Positions 51,186 through 61,164 of a stretch of DNA of 64,000 nucleotides are shown here, piece by piece (positions within the stretch are counted from its first letter, which is position 1; each line of letters starts with the position of its first letter). The stretch covers positions 689,501 to 753,500 of the forward strand of contig NZ_JTDN01000001.1 in assembly GCF_000802385.1 (NCBI RefSeq), in the 5' to 3' direction. Both the position numbers and the translations under genes were made by a program. The notes beneath the pieces are model-generated. The model saw nothing but the letters and a program-made list of their open reading frames with translations. It was not told the origin of the DNA and did no database searches. Origin of the DNA: Croceibacterium mercuriale. GTDB taxonomy: Bacteria; Pseudomonadota; Alphaproteobacteria; Sphingomonadales; Sphingomonadaceae.

Positions 51186-52034
51186 TCAGGCGGCCTTGGC
51201 CGGTGACAGGTAATCCAGCAGCATGGCCAGTGTCGGGCGCAGATCCCGCCGGTGCAGGACCATGTCGATCATGCCATGTTCCAGCAGATATTCCGCCCGC
51301 TGGAAGCCCGGGGGCAGCTGCTCGCGGATCGTCTCCTGGATCACCCGCTGCCCGGCGAAGCCGATCAGGGCATTGGGTTCGGAAATGTGGATATCGCCCA
51401 GCATGGCATAGCTGGCGGTGACGCCGCCGGTGGTGGGATCAGCCAGCACTACGATGTAGGGTAGACCGGCTTCGCGCAGGCGGCGCGTCATCACGGTGGC
51501 GCGCGGCATCTGCATCAGACTGAGGATACCCTCCTGCATGCGTGCGCCGCCCGCCGCGGTGACGACGATATAGGGCAGGCCTTCCCGCAGGGCGGCGTCA
51601 GCGCCGTTGCAGAAGGCCTGGCCGACCGCCTGCCCCATCGAGCCGGCCATGAACATGAAGTCCTGCACACCGACCACCGCCCGCCGGCCCTCGATCGCGC
51701 CGGTCGCAGCGGTGAAGGCATCGCAATGCGCGTTGCTGGCGCGCGCCTGCTTCAGCCGGTCCGGATACCGCTTGGTATCGCGGAACTTCAGCGGATCGTC
51801 GGCCACGGTGGGATCGGGCAGCAGGTGGAATCCCGGGTCGAGCAGCTGCGCCAGCCGCGTGTCGGCGCCGATGCGGCCATGATGGTCGCATTTGGGGCAG
51901 ACATACAGGTTCGCCTCGTATTCCCGGGTGAACAGCATCTCGTTGCAGCCCGGGCAGCGGGTCCACAGATTGTCGGGCGTGTCGCGGCGCGGCGCGAAGG
52001 GCAGCGAATTGCGGACGCGGCTGATCCAGCTCAT
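51186..52034 (-). CDS. accD: Acetyl-CoA carboxylase carboxyltransferase beta subunit
   Basis: Part of the first step of fatty acid synthesis. The 282-residue product has the N-terminal four-Cys zinc ribbon (CPGC ... CPKC at about residues 27-50), then the crotonase-fold carboxyltransferase (SGARMQEG-like [20 protein letters not shown]). Its ATG overlaps the trpA stop by four bases, giving the common trpB-trpA-accD-folC cluster of alphaproteobacteria. Confidence 0.97.
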   Translation of the reverse strand: MSWISRVRNSLPFAPRRDTPDNLWTRCPGCNEMLFTREYEANLYVCPKCDHHGRIGADTRLAQLLDPGFHLLPDPTVADDPLKFRDTKRYPDRLKQARASNAHCDAFTAATGAIEGRRAVVGVQDFMFMAGSMGQAVGQAFCNGADAALREGLPYIVVTAAGGARMQEGILSLMQMPRATVMTRRLREAGLPYIVVLADPTTGGVTASYAMLGDIHISEPNALIGFAGQRVIQETIREQLPPGFQRAEYLLEHGMIDMVLHRRDLRPTLAMLLDYLSPAKAA

Positions 52035-52822
52035 GCGCGGGCCCCCCGGGCGCCATGCACCGCGGCGGACAGGCCGCTGGCCAGTGCCTGCAGGTGCGCG
52101 GGCGCGGCGGCGCCATGTTCGGCCACCAGTTCCACGAAGGCGGAGCCGACCACCACGCCATCGGCCACGCGGGCGATGGTGGCGGCCTGGTCCGGGGTCC
52201 GCACCCCGAAGCCGACTGCCACGGGCAGGTCGGTCTGTTGTTTCAAGCGCATCACGTTCTCTTCGATGGAGGCCATGGCGGCCTGCTGCTTGCCGGTGAT
52301 CCCGGCGACGGAAACATAGTAAAGGAACCCGCCCGCGCCAGCCAGCACCGCCGGCAGACGGGCATCGTCCGTGGTGGGGGTGGCCAGCCGGATCAGTGCG
52401 ATGCCCTTGCCGCGCAGGGCGGGGCCGAGATCGGCATCCTCTTCCGGCGCCAGGTCCACGCTGATCACGCCGTCCACGCCGGCCACGTCGAGCGCATCGG
52501 CGAACCAGTCCGGCCCGCGCCGCACCATCGGGTTGGCATAGCCCATCAGCACCAGCGGCACCGCCGGGTGGCGCGTGCGGAAGGCGGTGGCGATCGCCAG
52601 CACGTCGGCCGTGGTGGTGCCCGCCGCCAGCGCGCGAATGTCCGCCGCCTGGATCGCCGAGCCATCGGCCATCGGGTCGGTGAACGGCATGCCCAGCTCG
52701 ATCACGTCGGCCCCGCCCGCGACCAGCGCATCCAGGTTGGCGCCCGTGTCGCCGTCGCCGGCGGTGATGAAGCAGACTAGGGCAGGGCGCCCCTTGGCGA
52801 AGGCATCGGAAAGACGGGTCAT
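52031..52822 (-). CDS. trpA: Tryptophan synthase alpha chain
   Basis: Cleaves indole-3-glycerol phosphate. The 263-residue product has the catalytic Glu in ELGMPFTDP, the Asp in VDLAPEE and the GFGVRTPDQ phosphate site. ATG 52822 overlaps the stop of the small membrane protein gene by four bases, so trpB and trpA, which form one complex, are separated by that gene. Confidence 0.96.
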   Translation of the reverse strand: MTRLSDAFAKGRPALVCFITAGDGDTGANLDALVAGGADVIELGMPFTDPMADGSAIQAADIRALAAGTTTADVLAIATAFRTRHPAVPLVLMGYANPMVRRGPDWFADALDVAGVDGVISVDLAPEEDADLGPALRGKGIALIRLATPTTDDARLPAVLAGAGGFLYYVSVAGITGKQQAAMASIEENVMRLKQQTDLPVAVGFGVRTPDQAATIARVADGVVVGSAFVELVAEHGAAAPAHLQALASGLSAAVHGARGARA

Positions 52823-53001
52823 GCGCGTCCCAGCAAAGTGGCACCGAGCGCGATGATGGCCGCGCCGATGGCGATTTCGATCAGGTCGTTCATCCCCACG
52901 GTCACGCCGCGCGACAGCAGGTAGCGCGTCAGTAGCCGCGCGCCGACCAGGGCGGTGAAGAAGATGGCGAAGCTGGTCGCCAGCGAGGTCACGAACTTCA
53001 C
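52819..53001 (-). CDS. 60-residue membrane protein embedded between trpB and trpA
   Basis: The start overlaps the trpB stop (ATGA) and the stop overlaps the trpA start (ATGA), so this is a real translated gene and not a chance frame. Two hydrophobic segments are visible (about residues 6-27 and 40-58), with a charged Arg-rich turn and a conserved-looking NDLIEIA between. No family is recognised. Such a coupled insertion in trpBA suggests either an accessory to tryptophan synthase or a passenger membrane protein that uses the operon. Confidence 0.75.
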   Translation of the reverse strand: MKFVTSLATSFAIFFTALVGARLLTRYLLSRGVTVGMNDLIEIAIGAAIIALGATLLGRA

Positions 53002-54230
53002 ATCCGCACGCCCAGCCGTTCGGCCACGGTGAAGATGTCCTTGTCACCGCGCCCGCACAGATTGGCCAGGATCACCTTGTCCCGCGGCATCTCTCGCGCG
53101 CGATAGACGATGGCGGCGATCGCGTGGGCCGGCTCCAGCGCGGGGATGATGCCTTCGGTGCGGCACAGCAGCTGGAACGCGTCCAGTGCCTCGAAATCGG
53201 TGACGGCGGTATATTCCACCCGGCCGACCTCCTTCAGCCAGGCATGTTCCGGCCCGATGCCGGGATAGTCCAGCCCGGCGCTGATCGAATGCCCTTCGGT
53301 GATCTGGCCGTCATCGTCCTGCAGCAGATAGGTCTTGTTGCCGTGCAGGATGCCCGGCGCGCCGCCGGCCAGCGATGCGGCATGCTTCTGGTCCAAGCCA
53401 TAGCCCGCCGCTTCCACGCCCAGCATCTTGACCTCGGCATCGTCCAGGAAGGGATGGAACAGGCCAATCGCGTTGGACCCGCCGCCGATCGCGGCCACCA
53501 GCAGGTCGGGCAGGCGGCCGGTACGGCGCAGCATCTGCTCGCGCGCCTCGCGGCCGATCACGCTCTGGAAATCGCGCACCAGCTCCGGATAGGGGTGCGG
53601 CCCGGCAGCGGTGCCGATGATGTAGAACGTGTCGTGCACATTCGCGACCCAGTCGCGCAGCGCCTCGTTCATGGCATCCTTCAGCGTGGCGGCCCCGCTC
53701 GTGACGGGGATCACCTCCGCACCCAGCAGCTTCATGCGGAACACGTTGGGCTGCTGCCGCGCCACGTCGGTCGCGCCCATGAAGATCACGCAGGGCAGGC
53801 CGAAGCGGGCGCAGACCGTGGCGGTGGCGACACCATGCTGCCCCGCACCGGTCTCCGCGATGATCCGCGTCTTGCCCATGCGGATGGCGAGCAGGATCTG
53901 CCCGATGCAATTGTTGATCTTGTGCGCGCCGGTGTGGTTCAGCTCGTCCCGCTTGAACCAGACCTCCGCCCCCATGCCTTCCGGCGCATCCAGCCGCAGC
54001 GCATCGGTCAGTCGCTCCGCATAATAGAGCGGGCTGGGGCGGCCGACATAATGTTCCAGCAGGTCGTCGAACTCGGCCTGAAAGCGCGGATCTTCCTTCG
54101 CGGCACGGTATTCCCGCTCCAGATCCAGTACCAGCGGCATCAGGGTTTCGGCGACATACCGGCCGCCGAACTGGCCGAAATGGCCACGCTCGTCCGGCTG
54201 GTTGCGGAAGGAATTGGGCTGGCTGCTCAT
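52998..54230 (-). CDS. trpB: Tryptophan synthase beta chain
   Basis: Condenses indole with serine. The 410-residue product has the PLP Lys in [17 protein letters not shown] phosphate cradle and the [10 protein letters not shown] start. ATG 54230 gives the usual N-terminus. No trpF precedes it. It is divergent from the DHB-AMP ligase, with 107 bases between starts. Confidence 0.97.
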   Translation of the reverse strand: MSSQPNSFRNQPDERGHFGQFGGRYVAETLMPLVLDLEREYRAAKEDPRFQAEFDDLLEHYVGRPSPLYYAERLTDALRLDAPEGMGAEVWFKRDELNHTGAHKINNCIGQILLAIRMGKTRIIAETGAGQHGVATATVCARFGLPCVIFMGATDVARQQPNVFRMKLLGAEVIPVTSGAATLKDAMNEALRDWVANVHDTFYIIGTAAGPHPYPELVRDFQSVIGREAREQMLRRTGRLPDLLVAAIGGGSNAIGLFHPFLDDAEVKMLGVEAAGYGLDQKHAASLAGGAPGILHGNKTYLLQDDDGQITEGHSISAGLDYPGIGPEHAWLKEVGRVEYTAVTDFEALDAFQLLCRTEGIIPALEPAHAIAAIVYRAREMPRDKVILANLCGRGDKDIFTVAERLGVRM

Positions 54231-54337
54231 GCCGCAGCGCCTGCCATGCACGGCGCGCCCTGTCCAGCATCGGCAGGTTGCCAAGGGCGGCCCGCCGCCA
54301 TAAGGCGCGAACCATTAGCAACAAGAAGGTCTTGAAG

Positions 54338-55957
54338 GTGACGGTGCCGCTGCAACAGCTCTGGCCGGAGGAACTGGCGGAACGCTATCGCGCACGCGGC
54401 CACTGGGCGGGCGAGACCTTCCGCGCCATGTTGCGGCGACGCATCGCGGAGAGCGGCGAGCGGATGGCCGTGGTCGGCGGGGCCGAGCGCTGGACCTATG
54501 CCGAGCTGGGCCGGCGGATCGACCTGGCCGCGGCCGGCTTCGTGGCACTGGGCCTGCAACCGGGCGACCGCGTGGTGGTGCAGCTGCCCAATGTGCCGGA
54601 GTTCCTGTCCGTCACCTTCGGCCTGATGCGCGCCAACCTGGTGCCGGTCTTCGCACTGCCGGCACATCGCGAGACCGAGATCGCGCATTTTGCCAGGAAG
54701 GCGGAGGCTGCCGCACTGGTGGTGGCGGAGCGGCATGACGGGTTCGACTATCCGCCCATGGCCGCTCTCGTGCAGGCGGAGGTGCCGACCCTGCGCCATG
54801 TGGTGGTGATCGCGCCGGGCGCGGCGCCCTTCGGCGAGGGCGTCCGGGCCGCGCTGCCGGAGGAGGATGTCAGCCCCTCCAGCGTGGCGCTGGTGCAGAT
54901 CAGCGGCGGCAGCACGGGCCTCAGCAAGCTGATTCCGCGCACGCATGACGACTACCTCTATTCCATCCGCGCCAGCAATCCGATCTGCGGTCTGGACGCG
55001 GACAGCCGCTACCTGGTGGCGCTGCCCGCCGCGCACAATTTCCCGATGAGCAGCCCCGGCCATTTCGGCGCGATCGTGGCGGGTGCGCGGGTGGTGATGG
55101 CGCCGGCGCCGACTCCCGATGTCGCCTTTCCGCTGATCGCGGCGCAGGGCGTCACCATCACCGGCCTGGTGCCGCCGCTGGCGCTGCTGTGGCTGCAGGC
55201 GGCGAAGCGCGGGGGGCATGACCTGTCCAGCTTGCAGGTGCTGCAGGTGGGCGGGGCCAAGTTCATGGCGGAGGCGGCGAAGCGCGTGCGCCCGGAACTC
55301 GGCTGTACGCTGCAGCAGGTGTTCGGCATGGCCGAAGGTCTCGTGAACTACACCCGGCTGGACGATCCGGAGGATATCGTCACCGGCACGCAGGGGCGCG
55401 CGATCAGCCCGGATGACGAGGTGCTGGTGCTGGACGATGCCGGCGCTCCGGTCGCCGATGGCGAGGCCGGGCACCTGCTGACCCGCGGGCCCTACACGAT
55501 CCGCGCCTATCACGATGATCCCGCCGCCAACGCCCGCGCCTTCACGCCCGACGGCTTCTACCGCACCGGCGACGTGGTGCGCCGCTTTCCCGGCGGCTAT
55601 CTGGAGGTGCAGGGCCGGGCAACCGATCACATCAACCGCGCGGGCGAAAAGGTCAGTGCCGAGGAGGTGGAGGATCACCTGCTGGCACATCCGCAGGTGT
55701 TCGATGCCGCGGTCGTCTCCCTGCCGGACCGCTTCCTGGGGGAGCGCAGCTGCGCCTTCATCATCCCCGATGGGACAGCGCCGGAGCAGGCCGCGCTGAA
55801 GGCGTGGATGCGCGGGCGCGGCATTGCCGCGTTCAAGGTGCCGGACCAGATTGTGTTCGTGGATGATTTTGCCACCACCGCGGTGGGCAAGGTCAGCCGC
55901 AAGGAACTGCGCGCTGCCTTGCGGGCGCGGATGCTGGCCGGGGAAGGAACCGCCTGA
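54338..55957 (+). CDS. entE: 2,3-dihydroxybenzoate-AMP ligase (EntE type)
   Basis: Activates an aryl acid and loads it on an aryl carrier protein, the first step of catecholate siderophore assembly. The 539 residues match EntE/DhbE length. Core motifs: [18 protein letters not shown] (A3 with the family-specific PRTHDDY), [11 protein letters not shown], in which Asn and Ser correspond to EntE 235 and 240 that bind the 2-OH aryl acid, and [15 protein letters not shown] (A8). GTG 54338 was chosen because GAAGG lies eight bases before it and it gives the EntE-like start; an in-frame TTG at 54332 is possible. Salicylate instead of DHB cannot be excluded. Confidence 0.93.
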   Translation: MTVPLQQLWPEELAERYRARGHWAGETFRAMLRRRIAESGERMAVVGGAERWTYAELGRRIDLAAAGFVALGLQPGDRVVVQLPNVPEFLSVTFGLMRANLVPVFALPAHRETEIAHFARKAEAAALVVAERHDGFDYPPMAALVQAEVPTLRHVVVIAPGAAPFGEGVRAALPEEDVSPSSVALVQISGGSTGLSKLIPRTHDDYLYSIRASNPICGLDADSRYLVALPAAHNFPMSSPGHFGAIVAGARVVMAPAPTPDVAFPLIAAQGVTITGLVPPLALLWLQAAKRGGHDLSSLQVLQVGGAKFMAEAAKRVRPELGCTLQQVFGMAEGLVNYTRLDDPEDIVTGTQGRAISPDDEVLVLDDAGAPVADGEAGHLLTRGPYTIRAYHDDPAANARAFTPDGFYRTGDVVRRFPGGYLEVQGRATDHINRAGEKVSAEEVEDHLLAHPQVFDAAVVSLPDRFLGERSCAFIIPDGTAPEQAALKAWMRGRGIAAFKVPDQIVFVDDFATTAVGKVSRKELRAALRARMLAGEGTA

Positions 55958-56181
55958 TGATCGATTACGCCACGTTTCGCGAGCAGGTCGCTGAATATCT
56001 CGGCACCGACACGCTCCTGCAGGACGTCAACCTGATGGATCAGGGGCTGGATTCCATGCGGGCGATGAACCTGGCGCTGGAATGGGAGGCGGAAGGCATC
56101 CCGCTCGACTTCGCCGACCTGGCGGAATCACCGACGTTGCTGGGGCTGTGGACGCTGGTGGAGGAGCGGCAGGGCTCTTGA
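55957..56181 (+). CDS. Standalone aryl carrier protein
   Basis: Codes for 74 residues, a single carrier domain with the phosphopantetheine Ser33 in QGLDSMRAM. In E. coli this domain is the C-terminus of EntB, fused to isochorismatase; here the lyase half is missing. The ATG shares one base with the entE stop, and the stop overlaps the NRPS start. It is expected to hold the DHB-thioester for transfer by the condensation domain of the next protein. Confidence 0.9.
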   Translation: MIDYATFREQVAEYLGTDTLLQDVNLMDQGLDSMRAMNLALEWEAEGIPLDFADLAESPTLLGLWTLVEERQGS

Positions 56182-59100
56182 CCCGGTTCTCGCCGACACC
56201 GTTCCCGCTTGCCGAGGCGCAGGAAGGGCTGTTCTACGCCCAGCTGCTCGATCCGGCCAACCCGGTGTTCAACACCGGCCAGTATCTCGACCTTGTCGGC
56301 GAACTCGACATCGCGGCGCTGTCGCGCGCCGTGGCCCAGGCAGGTGTCGAAGCGGAAGCATTGCGACTGCGCGTTCGCTCTACCGGCGGTCAGCTGGTGA
56401 GAGACGATCTTCGCATCGACCTGCAAGTGATTGATTGCACGGCCGCTGATGATCCGGAACAGTTTGCGCTGCTGCTGATCCGCGCCGACATGGCCACGAC
56501 GGTCGATCCGGCGCACGACCCTCTGGCGCGACAACGGCTGTATCGGCTGGCGCCGCAGCGGCATCTGTGGGCGCAACAGGTCCACCATCTGGCGATCGAC
56601 GGGTACGGGATGGTGCTGCTGACCGCGCGCGTGGCGGAACTGTACGGCCGTTACCTGGCCGGGCAGGAGACGGGTGGTCGCGCTCTGGCGCCACTGGCCG
56701 GTGTGCTGGCCGAGGATGCGGTCTATCGCACCTCGCCGGAACGCGTTGGCGATGCGGCATGGTGGCGGGACTACCTGCACGGCATGGCGGATGTAACCGG
56801 CATGGCGCCGGGCCGCGCCGTGTCCTCGCACAGCTTCATCCGCACCGAAGCTGCCCTGCCGGATGATGTACGTCTCGCCTTGCTGGACCGCGCCAAGTCT
56901 GCCCGGCTGGGCTGGCCCGACGTCCTGATGGCGCTGACCGCAGCCTATTGCCGACGCTTCACGGGTGGCGAGGAGGCGGTGGTGGGCGTGCCGCATATGG
57001 GCCGGATGGGGTCCGCCACGGCCCGGGTGCCGGCCATGGTGATGAACGTGCTGCCGCTGCGCATCGCGTCTGGCGAGTTGCTTCCACTTGACAGCTATCT
57101 GGCTCAAGTCGCTGATAACCTGGCACAGGTTCGCCGGCACGGTCGGTACCGCTCGGAACAGGTGCGGCGCGATCTGGGCCTGATCGGCGGTGACCGGCGG
57201 CTGTATGGCCCGCTGATCAACGTGCAGCCCTATGACCGTCCGCCGCGCATGGCAGGGTTGCAGGTCGGCCTGCATGTCACCGGGACCGGGCCGGTGGACG
57301 ACATCCACTTTACCTTCCGCGGCGATGGTCGCAGTACCCTGTCGATCGAGGTGGATGCCAATCCGGCGCTCTACGATGCCGCTGCGGTGCAGGCGCATGG
57401 CCTTCGCCTCGCCACCTTCCTTCAGGCCGCACTGCGGGCGGAGCGGCTGGGTGACGTGCCCACCGCCACGCCGGAGGAAGCGCGTTCCGAGCTGGGCCGG
57501 TTCAACGATACCGCGCATCCGGTATCCGCCGTGACGCTGGTGCAGTTGCTGGAGGAAGCCTTTCGCACGCACCGCGATGCCGTGGCGCTGCGTCTTGCGG
57601 GCATGGACCTCACCTATGCCGAGCTGGATCGGCAGACGCGGGCGCTGGCGGCGGCGTTGCAGGCGCGGGGCGTGGGGCCGGAAATTATCGTGGCCGTGGC
57701 CCTGCCGCGCTCGCTCGCGCTGGTCGTGGCGCTGGTCGCGGTGCTGCGCGCAGGCGGCGTCTACCTGCCGCTCGACCTGGAGCATCCGGCGGAACGGATC
57801 GCGACCATCGTGGCCGGCGCGCAACCTGCCGTTGTGCTGGCCGAGGACGATCCGCATGGTGTGTACGGCGCGGCATTGCTGCGGCCGGTCGACTGGCCCG
57901 ACGCTGGCGAACCGCAGGCCTGCGCGGCCGTGCCGGGGAATGCCGCATACGTGATCTACACCAGCGGCTCGACTGGCGCGCCCAAGGGCGTGGTGGTCGA
58001 ACATCGTGCCATCGTGAACCGCCTGCTGTGGATGGCAGAGCAATACAGCATCGCAGGAAGCGACCGCATCCTGCTGAAAACGCCCGCGACATTCGATGTG
58101 TCGGTGTGGGAGTTCTTCCTGCCGCTGATCCGCGGCGCGACGCTGGTGGTGGCCCCGCCAGAGGCGCATCGCGATCCGGTGGCGCTGGCGCGGCTGATCC
58201 GGGCGGAGGGCATCACGATCATGCATTTCGTCCCCTCCATGCTCGCCGCCTTCCTGGCCGCGCCGGAGAGCGACGGGCTCGCCATCGCCCGCACCTTCAC
58301 CAGCGGCGAGGAACTGCCGGCCGATCTGCGCGACCGGTTCCACCGGCGGATCAGGGGCGAGTTGCACAATCTGTACGGCCCGACCGAAGCGGCGGTGGAT
58401 GTCAGCTACTGGCCCGCTGGACCGGACGACGAGAGCCGGCCGGTGCCGATCGGGCACCCGGTCTGGAACACGCGGCTGCTGGTGCTGGACGACAGCTTGC
58501 GCCCGGTGCCGCAGGGGATGGCCGGGCAGCTGTTCATCGGCGGCGTGCAGCTGGCGCGCGGCTATCTGGGGCGGCCGGACCTGACGGCGGAGCGGTTCGT
58601 CGCCGACCCGTCCCACCCCGGCGAACGGCTTTATGCCACCGGTGATCTGGCGCGGCGGCGGAATGATGGCGCGATCGAGTTCCTGGGGCGGGCGGATCAC
58701 CAGGTGAAGATCCGCGGCTTGCGCATCGAACTGGGCGAGATCGAGGCGGCGATCGCCGATACCGGCCTCGCCAGCGCGGCAGTGGTGCTGGTGCGGGGGG
58801 AGCGGCTGGCGGCGTGGCTGGTGCCGGCCGCGGGCTATGGCGAGGCGGCCTTGCGGGCGGCGCTGGGGCGGCGGCTGCCGGCCTACATGGTGCCGGCCGC
58901 GATCGTGCCGCTGGCGGCGATGCCGGTGACGGTCAACGGCAAGCTGGACCGGCGCGCCTTGCCGGAACCGGACTTCGCCAGCGAGGGCGGGGCGGCGCCC
59001 GCCACGCGGACGGAGCGGCGGCTGGCGGAGCTGTTCGCCGCGGTGCTGGAGCATGGCGGGCCGCTGGCGGCCGGGGACGACTTCTTCGCGCTGGGCGGCC

Positions 59101-60032
59101 ATTCGCTGTCGGCGGTGGACCTGCTGCTGCGCATCCGGGAGGAGTGGGGGCACGATCCCGGGCTGGCCACCCTGTTCGAGGTGGCGGATATCCGTGGCCT
59201 GGCCGCGCGGATCGATGGTGCGGCGGAGGCGGATCACGGGGTCGGGCCGCTGATCGTGCTGGCGCGGGGCGCGGAAAGCCCGCTGTTCATGGTGCATCCG
59301 GCAGGCGGACTGAGCTGGGGGTACCGCACGCTGGCCACCAGCCTGCGGCCGGCGCGGGCCGTCTATGGCCTGCAGGCGCCGGCGCTGGATGCCGGGGTGG
59401 CGGCGCCCGAGAGCCTGGAGCGGCTGGCGCATGATTATGCCCACCGCGTGGACCGCGCTGTGCCGGATGGGCCGGTGCATCTGGCGGGATGGTCCGTCGG
59501 CGGGGTCATCGCGCAAGGGGTGGCGGCGGCATTGCAGGACATGGGGCGCGAGGTCGGGCTGCTGGCACTGCTGGACGCCTACCCCGCGGATTGCTGGCGC
59601 GCGGAGCCGGAGCCGACCGAGGCCCAGGCCCTGCGCGCGCTGCTGGCGATTGCCGGGCTCGACCCGGAGGCCCACCCGGAGCTGACCACGCGGGAGCAGG
59701 TCACCGGCTTCCTGCGGGGCAGCGACAGCCCGCTGGGAAGCCTGCCGCCGGCCGTGCTGGACGGCGTGGTGCGGGTGGTGCTGGACAATAACCGGCTGGT
59801 GCGCGGGCACCATCACCGGCGGTTCGCCGGCACGCTGACCCATATCCGGGCGGGGCTGGACCATGCCCACAAGCCACAACTGGTGCCCAGCAGCTGGGGC
59901 GCCTACGCCGGTGCGGTGGAATGCCTGACCGTGCCGTTCCTGCACCCGCAGCTGACCGGACCGGAGGCGAGCGCGCTGATCGCGCCGCTGCTGTCCGAGC
60001 GGATGGCGCGGTTCAGCCCAGTTTCCGCCTGA
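56178..60032 (+). CDS. entF: Enterobactin-type NRPS, C-A-T-TE (EntF type)
   Basis: Four-domain synthetase of 1284 residues (EntF is 1293). Condensation domain about 10-430 with HH136-137 and D141 in VHHLAIDG; adenylation domain about 435-900 with A3 YTSGSTGAPKG and a pocket that reads D-V-W-H-F-S-L-V-D-K, identical to the serine code of EntF; carrier domain with Ser976 (GGHSLSAVD); thioesterase with Ser1106 (GWSVGG), LLDAYPAD and His in FLHPQ. It should condense DHB with serine and cyclise or release the oligomer. The start is TTG 56178, overlapping the carrier gene stop (TTGA). No mbtH gene is seen. Its end overlaps the convergent M20 gene by 20 bases. Confidence 0.95.
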   Translation: MTRFSPTPFPLAEAQEGLFYAQLLDPANPVFNTGQYLDLVGELDIAALSRAVAQAGVEAEALRLRVRSTGGQLVRDDLRIDLQVIDCTAADDPEQFALLLIRADMATTVDPAHDPLARQRLYRLAPQRHLWAQQVHHLAIDGYGMVLLTARVAELYGRYLAGQETGGRALAPLAGVLAEDAVYRTSPERVGDAAWWRDYLHGMADVTGMAPGRAVSSHSFIRTEAALPDDVRLALLDRAKSARLGWPDVLMALTAAYCRRFTGGEEAVVGVPHMGRMGSATARVPAMVMNVLPLRIASGELLPLDSYLAQVADNLAQVRRHGRYRSEQVRRDLGLIGGDRRLYGPLINVQPYDRPPRMAGLQVGLHVTGTGPVDDIHFTFRGDGRSTLSIEVDANPALYDAAAVQAHGLRLATFLQAALRAERLGDVPTATPEEARSELGRFNDTAHPVSAVTLVQLLEEAFRTHRDAVALRLAGMDLTYAELDRQTRALAAALQARGVGPEIIVAVALPRSLALVVALVAVLRAGGVYLPLDLEHPAERIATIVAGAQPAVVLAEDDPHGVYGAALLRPVDWPDAGEPQACAAVPGNAAYVIYTSGSTGAPKGVVVEHRAIVNRLLWMAEQYSIAGSDRILLKTPATFDVSVWEFFLPLIRGATLVVAPPEAHRDPVALARLIRAEGITIMHFVPSMLAAFLAAPESDGLAIARTFTSGEELPADLRDRFHRRIRGELHNLYGPTEAAVDVSYWPAGPDDESRPVPIGHPVWNTRLLVLDDSLRPVPQGMAGQLFIGGVQLARGYLGRPDLTAERFVADPSHPGERLYATGDLARRRNDGAIEFLGRADHQVKIRGLRIELGEIEAAIADTGLASAAVVLVRGERLAAWLVPAAGYGEAALRAALGRRLPAYMVPAAIVPLAAMPVTVNGKLDRRALPEPDFASEGGAAPATRTERRLAELFAAVLEHGGPLAAGDDFFALGGHSLSAVDLLLRIREEWGHDPGLATLFEVADIRGLAARIDGAAEADHGVGPLIVLARGAESPLFMVHPAGGLSWGYRTLATSLRPARAVYGLQAPALDAGVAAPESLERLAHDYAHRVDRAVPDGPVHLAGWSVGGVIAQGVAAALQDMGREVGLLALLDAYPADCWRAEPEPTEAQALRALLAIAGLDPEAHPELTTREQVTGFLRGSDSPLGSLPPAVLDGVVRVVLDNNRLVRGHHHRRFAGTLTHIRAGLDHAHKPQLVPSSWGAYAGAVECLTVPFLHPQLTGPEASALIAPLLSERMARFSPVSA

Positions 60033-61164
60033 CGATCTCCACGAAGATCGCCGCCGCCTTGGGCAGCAGTGCGTCGTCGAAATCGTAGGCGGGATTGTGG
60101 CACATGGCGCTGTCCTGCCCCAGGAACAGGTAGGCGCCGGGCGCGGCCTGCAGCAGCAGGGCCATGTCGTCCGTGAACGGGTAGGGCGGATGGTCGCGCA
60201 CCACCTGGTCGGCGCCCAGCACGGTGGCCGCGGCCGCAGCAGCCTCGTCTGCGGCGGCGGGGTCGTTCACGCATGGGGGCACCTCCGCCGCGGGCGTGCA
60301 GGTGATCGTGCAACCGGTGAGCGCGGCCACGCCGGTGCAGGCCTGCTGCAACCGGCCCCACAGCAGTGCCAGCACGTCAGGCTTCAGCGCGCGCAGCGTG
60401 CCGGCGAGGGTGGCGGTGCCCGGGATGATGTTGTGCGAGGTGCCCGCCTGCAAGGCGCAGGCGGTGACAAGACCGCTTTCCGCCGGATCGAGATAGCGCC
60501 CGGCGATGGAGGAGATTTCCACCGCCAGCCGGGCCGCGGCCTGCAGCGGATCGACCGCCTTGTAGAAGGCCGCGCCGTGCCCGCCGGTCCCTTCGACCAG
60601 GATGTCCCAGATGATGTAGCCGTTCAGCACCGGGCCGGCGGCGATGCCGGCACTGCCGGGCGGCAGCAGCGGCATGTTGTGGAAGGCATAGACCGCATCG
60701 AAGGGAAACCGGTCGAGCAGCCCGTCGGCCAGCATGGCGCGGGCGCCCTGGCCGTTCTCCTCCGCCGGCTGGAAGATCAGCACGACCCGGCCGCTGGCGG
60801 GCGGGTTCGCCGCGAGGTGCTGCGCCACGCCGAGCAGCGCGGCGGTGTGGCCGTCATGGCCGCAGGTGTGGGCGATGCCGGGCACGGTGGAGTGCCAGTC
60901 CTTGCCACTTTCGTCCGCCATCGGCAGCGCGTCCATGTCGGCGCGCAGCGCCACCGACGCGCCAGGCTGGCCGCTGTCGATCACCGCCACCACGCCGGTG
61001 CCACCGATGCCGGTGTGCGGGTCGAGCCCGAAGTCGCGCAGCCGGTCCGCCACGATGGCGGCGGTGCGGCTCTCCTGGAAGGCAAGCTCAGGGTGGCGGT
61101 GCAGGTCGCGGCGCCACTCGGTCATGGCAGGAGCAAGGGCGTGCAGGGCGGCGGGAATGGTCAT
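60013..61164 (-). CDS. M20D family amidohydrolase
   Basis: Metallo-amidohydrolase of 383 residues related to hippurate and IAA-amino-acid hydrolases. Metal ligands: Cys-Gly-His-Asp-Gly-His (CGHDGHTAALL, about residue 101), EE in PAEENGQG, His in AFHNMP, and a C-terminal His. It is convergent with the NRPS, overlapping 20 bases at the 3' ends. Position next to a DHB-Ser synthetase invites a role in cleaving aroyl-amino acid amides, but the family is broad and no evidence in sequence favours that over a catabolic role. Confidence 0.9.
   Translation of the reverse strand: MTIPAALHALAPAMTEWRRDLHRHPELAFQESRTAAIVADRLRDFGLDPHTGIGGTGVVAVIDSGQPGASVALRADMDALPMADESGKDWHSTVPGIAHTCGHDGHTAALLGVAQHLAANPPASGRVVLIFQPAEENGQGARAMLADGLLDRFPFDAVYAFHNMPLLPPGSAGIAAGPVLNGYIIWDILVEGTGGHGAAFYKAVDPLQAAARLAVEISSIAGRYLDPAESGLVTACALQAGTSHNIIPGTATLAGTLRALKPDVLALLWGRLQQACTGVAALTGCTITCTPAAEVPPCVNDPAAADEAAAAAATVLGADQVVRDHPPYPFTDDMALLLQAAPGAYLFLGQDSAMCHNPAYDFDDALLPKAAAIFVEIVRRKLG

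Noticed and set aside
54231-54337. Fur box between trpB and entE
   Set aside because: GCGAACCATTAGC is only a weak match to a Fur site and lacks the second half, so it was not annotated.
56040-59945. A 1301-codon open frame on the minus strand opposite the NRPS
   Set aside because: Such antisense frames arise from the high GC and GC3 bias. The translation is Arg/His/Gln-rich and matches no domain, while the plus strand encodes clear NRPS motifs.
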